Source: Planctomycetota bacterium
GTDB taxonomy: Bacteria > Planctomycetota > UBA1135 > GCA-002686595
DNA length: 64,000 bases
Reading direction: 5' to 3'
Assembly (NCBI GenBank): GCA_002683825.1
Contig: NYUD01000072.1
Coordinates: 62,001-126,000, forward strand
This document shows positions 59,775 to 64,000 of this stretch, piece after piece; the first letter of the stretch is position 1, and every line of letters begins with the position of its first letter. A program made the translations under genes and the position numbers. The notes under the pieces are model-generated. The model saw only the letters and a list, made by a program, of their open reading frames with translations, was not told the origin of the DNA and searched no databases.

Positions 59775-62700
59775 GACTGGGGCTCCGGGTCTTCGATCAA
59801 CGTTGCGGGCCCTTGCCTCGTTTCGGGTGAGGATTTCTTGCTCGACAGTTTCTCCACCAGGCCCTGGAACACCCGATAGAGCACCGGCGTGATAAGGAGC
59901 GTCATCAACGTTGCCGCGAGCATGCCCCCGAAGACCGCCGTTCCGAGCGAGCGGCGCGAGGATGAAGCAGCGCCGACCGCGATCACGAGCGGGATCATGC
60001 CGAGGATGAATGAAAAGGCCGTCATCAAGATGGGGCGGAAGCGCATGTGCGCCGCCTCCACCGTGGCGTCGGTGACACTCTTGCCCTCCTCGACGAGCAT
60101 CTTCGCGAACTCGACCACGAGGATGGCGGTCTTGGCGCCCAGGCCGATCAGAAGAATCAGACCGATCTGCACGTACACATCGTTGATGTAGTTCCGCGAC
60201 CAGGCAGCGAAGAACGCGCCGAAAACCGCAACCGGAAGGCCCAGAAGGACCGCCAGCGGGATCACCCAGCTCTCGTAGTTCGCCGCCAGGAACAGGAATA
60301 CGAGCAGGAAGCCGAGCAGGAAGGTCACGGCCTGCTGACCGCTCGCGAGCTTTTCCTGCAGCGCCGTGCCCGTCCACTGGAAACCGAAGCCTTCAGGCAG
60401 GACTTCGTCCGCTACCTCTTCCATCGCTGCGATCGCCTGGCCGGAGCTGTATCCGGGCGCCGGGCCGCCATTGATCTCCGACGTGCGGAACATGTTGTAG
60501 CGCTGGATGAGGTCGGGACCCGTGATCGATCCGATCGTCGCCATGGTCCGAATCGGCACCATGTCGCCGTCCGCCGAGCGCACGTGGATCTCGTTCAAAT
60601 TACTGGGGTCGACCCGGAATTCGGGTTCTGCTTGAACCATGACCTTGTAGGTGCGGCCGAACAGGGTCAGGTCGTTCACCTGCATTCCACCCAGGAAGAT
60701 CTGCAGGCTCTGGAAGACCGCGTCGATCGGAACGCCGAGGGTCTTGGCCTTGGCCCGGTCCAGGGTGAAGTCGATCTGCGGGACGTTGGCACGGAAAGAG
60801 TTGAAGAGCCCGGTGACCTCGGGGCGCTTGGCGGCCGCGGCGACGAGGTCCTGGCCGACTTTGGCCAGCTCGTTCATGCTCGCCGTGCCCGCGCGATCCT
60901 GCAGTTCGAACTGAAATCCGCCGGAGTTACCCAGTCCCGGAATGGGCGACGGGGAGAAGGCCAACCCGATGGCCTCCGGGTAGGCCCTCAGGGTGCGGCG
61001 TACCTTCCCGATGATCCCCTGCACCGACAACTCCGGTACCGTACGTTCGGACCAGTCGTCGAGCATGATGATCAGGCTCGAGTTGTTGGACGTGTAAGCG
61101 CCCGTGAGCAGGTTCAGTCCGCCCAGGGTGAGTACGCTGTTCACGCCGGGGATCTTGCCGATGTCCTCTTCGGCCCGCCTGGCGATCGCATCGGTGCGTT
61201 CCATCGAGGCGCCGTCGGGGAGCTGGATGGTCGCGAACAGATAGCCCTGATCCTCGTCGGGGACGAAGCCCGTCGGCATGGTATCGAGCAGGCGCCAGGA
61301 GCCGAAGCCGAACAGCGCGAGAATGACCAGCCCGATCACGACCTTGCGGACAAGAACGCGGGTGAGGGTCGAGTAGCGAGCAGTCGTCTTCTCGAGCCCG
61401 CTGTTGAAACCCCGCAGCATCGCGCCGATCGGACCGCGCATTTTCTTGCGTGGACGCAAGAGCAGACGGCACATGGCCGGGGTCAAGGTCATCGCGGCGA
61501 CCGTCGACAAAAGGATAGAGACCGAAATCGTCAACGCAAACTGGCGGTAGAGTTGGCCCGTGATCCCGCCCATGAAGGCGACCGGGACGAAGACGGCGCA
61601 CAACACGAGCGAGGAGGCGATGAGCACACTCGAGACCTCCTTCATGGTCCGCTCGGTCGCCGCCGTTGGATCCAGCCCCTTTGCGAGGTGGGTCTCGACG
61701 GATTCCACGACGACGATCGCGTCATCGACCACCGTGCCGATGGCCAGGATCAGTCCGAAGAGCGTCAGCATGTTGACCGAGAAGCCCAGCGGTCCGAAGA
61801 ACGCGAAGGTTCCGATCAGCGAGACCGGGATGGCCATGAGCGGGATGAGCGTCGCGCGGAAGCTGCCGAGGAACACGAAGACGACGATCAGGACCAGCAA
61901 CAGCGCCTGCAAGAAGGTCACCACGACCTCCTCCACGGAGGCGCGGATGAAGACCGTGTTGTCGAGCGTGATGTCGTAGGCCAGGCCCTCCGGCATGCCC
62001 TGGCCGAGCTCCTCGAGCAGCGATGTGATCCCGCTCGCCGTCTTGATGGCGTTGGCGCCGGGCAGCTGGTAGACGAGCAGGACGGTCGCCTCCTTGCCCT
62101 GAAAGCGTCCGAAGGACGAGTAGGACTTCGCTGCCAGTTCCGTGCGAGAGACGTCCTTGACCCGCAGTACCGACCCGTCGGGAAGCGTGCGCAGGATGAT
62201 GTTCTCGAATTCCTCCACGGTCTCGAGCCGACTCTTGACGTTGACCGCGTACTGGAATTCGACACCGGCTTCGGCGGGCGGCTGGCCCACTGCTCCGGCC
62301 GGAAGAAGTACGTTTTGCTCCTTTATGGCTTTGGTCACATCGGCGGCGGTCAGCCTGAGTTTTGTCAGCCTGTCGGGCCGCAGCCACACGCGCATCGAAT
62401 AGTCGCGCTGACCGACGATCATCGTGCTGCCTACGCCGTTCGTACGGGCGATGGGATCGACGAGATTGAGCGATGCGTAATTCGAAAGAAAGACGCTGTC
62501 GTAGCTTCCGTCCGGCGAGTAGAGCGAAATCGCCATCAAGAGGTCGGGCGACTTTTTCTTGATCGAGATGCCGGCAGCGGTCGCCTCGGGCGGTAGTTTT
62601 GGGATCGCCTTGTTGACCCGGTTGTTGATGTCCACGTTGGCCAGGTCGAGGTCGGTTCCGACTTCGAAGGTGCACACCAGGACGTATCTCCCGTCGCTCG

Positions 62701-62947
62701 AACTCTTCGACGAGAAGTAGATCATGTTCTCCGCGCCGTTGACCTCGGTCTCGATCGCCGTGGCGATGGACTCCTCGACGGTCCTGGCGTTCGCGCCCGG
62801 ATAGTTGACCTCGACCTCCACCGTGGGCGGCGCGATCTGCGGGTAGAGCGTGATCGGGAGCCCTGAGAGGGCCATCCCGCCCGCGAGGAGGATCACGATT
62901 GCGATGACCGTCGCGAAGACGGGCCGGCGGATGAAGAACTGCCCCAC
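59771..62947 (-). CDS. RND efflux permease, HAE1 (AcrB/MexB) family
   Basis: 1058 residues from GTG 62947, one base after the adaptor stop. N-terminal FFIRRPVFATVIAIVILLAG and PITLYPQIAPPTVEVEVNYP are the HAE1 signature; the central membrane segment has the proton-relay pair GTVVDDAIVVVESVE (Asp-Asp), and the domains repeat in the second half (KTAILVVEFAKMLVEEG). All twelve membrane helices and two periplasmic loops are expected from the length. Exports drugs, solvents or fatty acids by proton antiport; the substrate cannot be inferred. Middle gene of the operon. Confidence 0.95.
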   Translation of the reverse strand: MGQFFIRRPVFATVIAIVILLAGGMALSGLPITLYPQIAPPTVEVEVNYPGANARTVEESIATAIETEVNGAENMIYFSSKSSSDGRYVLVCTFEVGTDLDLANVDINNRVNKAIPKLPPEATAAGISIKKKSPDLLMAISLYSPDGSYDSVFLSNYASLNLVDPIARTNGVGSTMIVGQRDYSMRVWLRPDRLTKLRLTAADVTKAIKEQNVLLPAGAVGQPPAEAGVEFQYAVNVKSRLETVEEFENIILRTLPDGSVLRVKDVSRTELAAKSYSSFGRFQGKEATVLLVYQLPGANAIKTASGITSLLEELGQGMPEGLAYDITLDNTVFIRASVEEVVVTFLQALLLVLIVVFVFLGSFRATLIPLMAIPVSLIGTFAFFGPLGFSVNMLTLFGLILAIGTVVDDAIVVVESVETHLAKGLDPTAATERTMKEVSSVLIASSLVLCAVFVPVAFMGGITGQLYRQFALTISVSILLSTVAAMTLTPAMCRLLLRPRKKMRGPIGAMLRGFNSGLEKTTARYSTLTRVLVRKVVIGLVILALFGFGSWRLLDTMPTGFVPDEDQGYLFATIQLPDGASMERTDAIARRAEEDIGKIPGVNSVLTLGGLNLLTGAYTSNNSSLIIMLDDWSERTVPELSVQGIIGKVRRTLRAYPEAIGLAFSPSPIPGLGNSGGFQFELQDRAGTASMNELAKVGQDLVAAAAKRPEVTGLFNSFRANVPQIDFTLDRAKAKTLGVPIDAVFQSLQIFLGGMQVNDLTLFGRTYKVMVQAEPEFRVDPSNLNEIHVRSADGDMVPIRTMATIGSITGPDLIQRYNMFRTSEINGGPAPGYSSGQAIAAMEEVADEVLPEGFGFQWTGTALQEKLASGQQAVTFLLGFLLVFLFLAANYESWVIPLAVLLGLPVAVFGAFFAAWSRNYINDVYVQIGLILLIGLGAKTAILVVEFAKMLVEEGKSVTDATVEAAHMRFRPILMTAFSFILGMIPLVIAVGAASSSRRSLGTAVFGGMLAATLMTLLITPVLYRVFQGLVEKLSSKKSSPETRQGPATLIEDPEPQS

Positions 62948-62948
62948 G

Positions 62949-64000
62949 CTAGTGACCCGGTTCCGAGGTGATCGGTTTGTCCATGGGTACGACCGTGCCG
63001 CCGGGGCGCGCCTTGAGCTGTCCCTCCGAGATCACGCGATCGCCCACCTTCAATCCCTTGGTGACCACGAACTTTCCCTCGAACCGCTCGCCGAGTTGCA
63101 CGGTGCGTTGGGCCACCTTGTTGTCGCTTCCGACGATGAAGACGACCTTCGCGCTCTGTCGTTCCATGACGGCGCGTTGCGGAATGAGCATGGCGTTTCC
63201 CATGACCGCTACCTTGATACGCGCTCGTCCGAACTGACCGGGTCGCAAAGTTCCTGTGGGGTTTGCGAATTTGGCAACGATCTGCAGCGTGCCGGTCTTC
63301 TCATTGACAGCGCGGCCTGCGGTGACGACAACACCCTCATGGGGGAAGACGCTGTTGTCGGCGAGGATCAACTGAACCGCATCGTCTGCCGCCTCTCGTT
63401 CACGTTCTTTCTTCGTGGTGAAGCGAAGATACTCATCTTCGCTGATGGCGAAGGTGACGTAGATCGGATCCTTACTCGACACCGTCGCCAGTGTCGACGT
63501 GTCACCGCGGCCGACCAGGTTTCCGACGCTGACTTCGGTTCGTCCGATCAATCCATCCAGCGGGGATTTGATCGTGCAGTACTCGAGGTTTAGCTCGGCC
63601 AGGTCGAGCGCGCCCTGCGCGGCCTGGACCTCGGCGGCGGCCAAAAGGATTCCCACCTTCTCCTGAATGATGGAGTTGGTCAGTCTTGCCTCCTCCGCCT
63701 GCACGCTGGCCTGGGCCACCTCTTCGGCCGCGAGTGCGGTATCCAGATCCTGGCGCGGCACGGCGTCCTTCTCCGCCAGTGGGCGCAGGCGGGAGACATC
63801 CTGTTCCGCCTTCTTGAGCATCGCACGGGCCGAGACCACTCCTGCCTCGGCCGCGCGGACCGAGACCTGTTCCTGTGCCAGCTTCAAGCTCGCCTGGGCC
63901 TGGGCGAGGCGTGCTTCGGCCACGGCGAGTTCGGCTGCATAGGTGCGGTCGTCGAGCCGGTAGAGCACCTGATCCTTCGTCACGTACCCGCCTTCCTTGA
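62949..64000 (-). CDS. RND efflux membrane-fusion adaptor (AcrA/MexA type), 5' end outside window
   Basis: About 350 residues visible; the N-terminus with its lipid or membrane anchor lies beyond the window. The visible part starts EGGYVTKDQVLYRLDDRTYA, the lipoyl/barrel-sandwich half, then a long helical hairpin (residues 25-130 of the visible part), the return strand CTIKSPLDGLIGRTEVSVGN, the beta-barrel with PIYVTFAISEDEYLRF, and the membrane-proximal end with ERFEGKFVVTKGLKVGDRVI. Links the permease to the outer-membrane channel. First gene of the efflux operon; no regulator seen within the window. Confidence 0.93.
   Translation of the reverse strand, partial: KEGGYVTKDQVLYRLDDRTYAAELAVAEARLAQAQASLKLAQEQVSVRAAEAGVVSARAMLKKAEQDVSRLRPLAEKDAVPRQDLDTALAAEEVAQASVQAEEARLTNSIIQEKVGILLAAAEVQAAQGALDLAELNLEYCTIKSPLDGLIGRTEVSVGNLVGRGDTSTLATVSSKDPIYVTFAISEDEYLRFTTKKEREREAADDAVQLILADNSVFPHEGVVVTAGRAVNEKTGTLQIVAKFANPTGTLRPGQFGRARIKVAVMGNAMLIPQRAVMERQSAKVVFIVGSDNKVAQRTVQLGERFEGKFVVTKGLKVGDRVISEGQLKARPGGTVVPMDKPITSEPGH

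Noticed and set aside
59775..60377. N-terminal extension of the outer-membrane channel gene
   Set aside because: Overlaps the permease in another frame; the ATG at 59774 gives the lipobox and an ATGA overlap.
60047..62596. Open frame of about 850 codons on the plus strand, opposite the RND permease
   Set aside because: It is Arg/Asp/Gly/Val-rich shadow coding from GC-rich third positions; the opposite frame has clear HAE1 motifs.

Overview
The window is 64 kb of GC-rich (roughly 63-65% by eye), gene-dense bacterial chromosome. I recognise no tRNA, rRNA, insertion sequence, phage or CRISPR array. The cell is Gram-negative: there is a three-part RND efflux operon with an outer-membrane channel, many lipoproteins and a type IV pilin-like pseudopilin. 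The mix of sulfatase-superfamily proteins, FG-GAP/ASPIC-UnbV lipoproteins, a cytochrome c-copper monooxygenase fusion, a DUF1570-like protein, S1-repeat protein and HU variant points to Planctomycetota. Acidobacteriota or Myxococcota cannot be excluded from sequence alone. Starts are often GTG or TTG, and genes are frequently coupled by 4-base stop/start overlaps.

Layout. 1-4 kb: end of a sulfatase-like/TPR protein, then a coupled TPR lipoprotein and ASPIC/UnbV lipoprotein on the minus strand. 4.3-10.4 kb: rsmD-nagA, a Thr-type sulfatase-like lipoprotein, an S1-domain protein and a true CSPSR sulfatase. 10.5-13.9 kb: a four-gene cassette (acyl carrier protein, SDR reductase, AMP-forming ligase, GNAT transferase) with overlapping genes. 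14-20 kb: HU, a hypothetical exported protein, a membrane GT-C protein, recN, a pseudopilin and manA. 20-31 kb: pseudouridine synthase, DUF418 protein, an M16 peptidase pair coupled to a large Thr-type sulfatase-like lipoprotein, an SGNH protein, a paralogue of that lipoprotein and a PIG-L deacetylase. 31.7-42.8 kb: methyltransferase, PLP decarboxylase, endonuclease I with FN3 repeats, copper monooxygenase, TolB-like protein and two more sulfatase-superfamily genes. 42.8-47 kb: GT-C and GT2 glycosyltransferases and a UDP-sugar dehydrogenase. 47-50 kb: groES-groEL, an orphan receiver and a histidine-kinase remnant. 50-57.6 kb: M19 dipeptidase, two GT-C-type membrane proteins with an SGNH protein, and a DUF1570-like protein. 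57.6-64 kb: a potassium-channel-like protein and the RND efflux operon.

The strongest themes are: (i) at least seven alkaline phosphatase/sulfatase-superfamily genes that split into two classes by nucleophile, metal motif and C-terminal tail; (ii) the ACP/reductase/ligase/GNAT cassette, which looks like a route to load, modify and transfer an acyl group; and (iii) surface-polysaccharide functions (GT-C, GT2, UDP-sugar dehydrogenase, PIG-L, SGNH) scattered in small operons. Convergent genes are packed so tightly that several overlap at their 3' ends, and one intrinsic terminator lies inside the end of recN.
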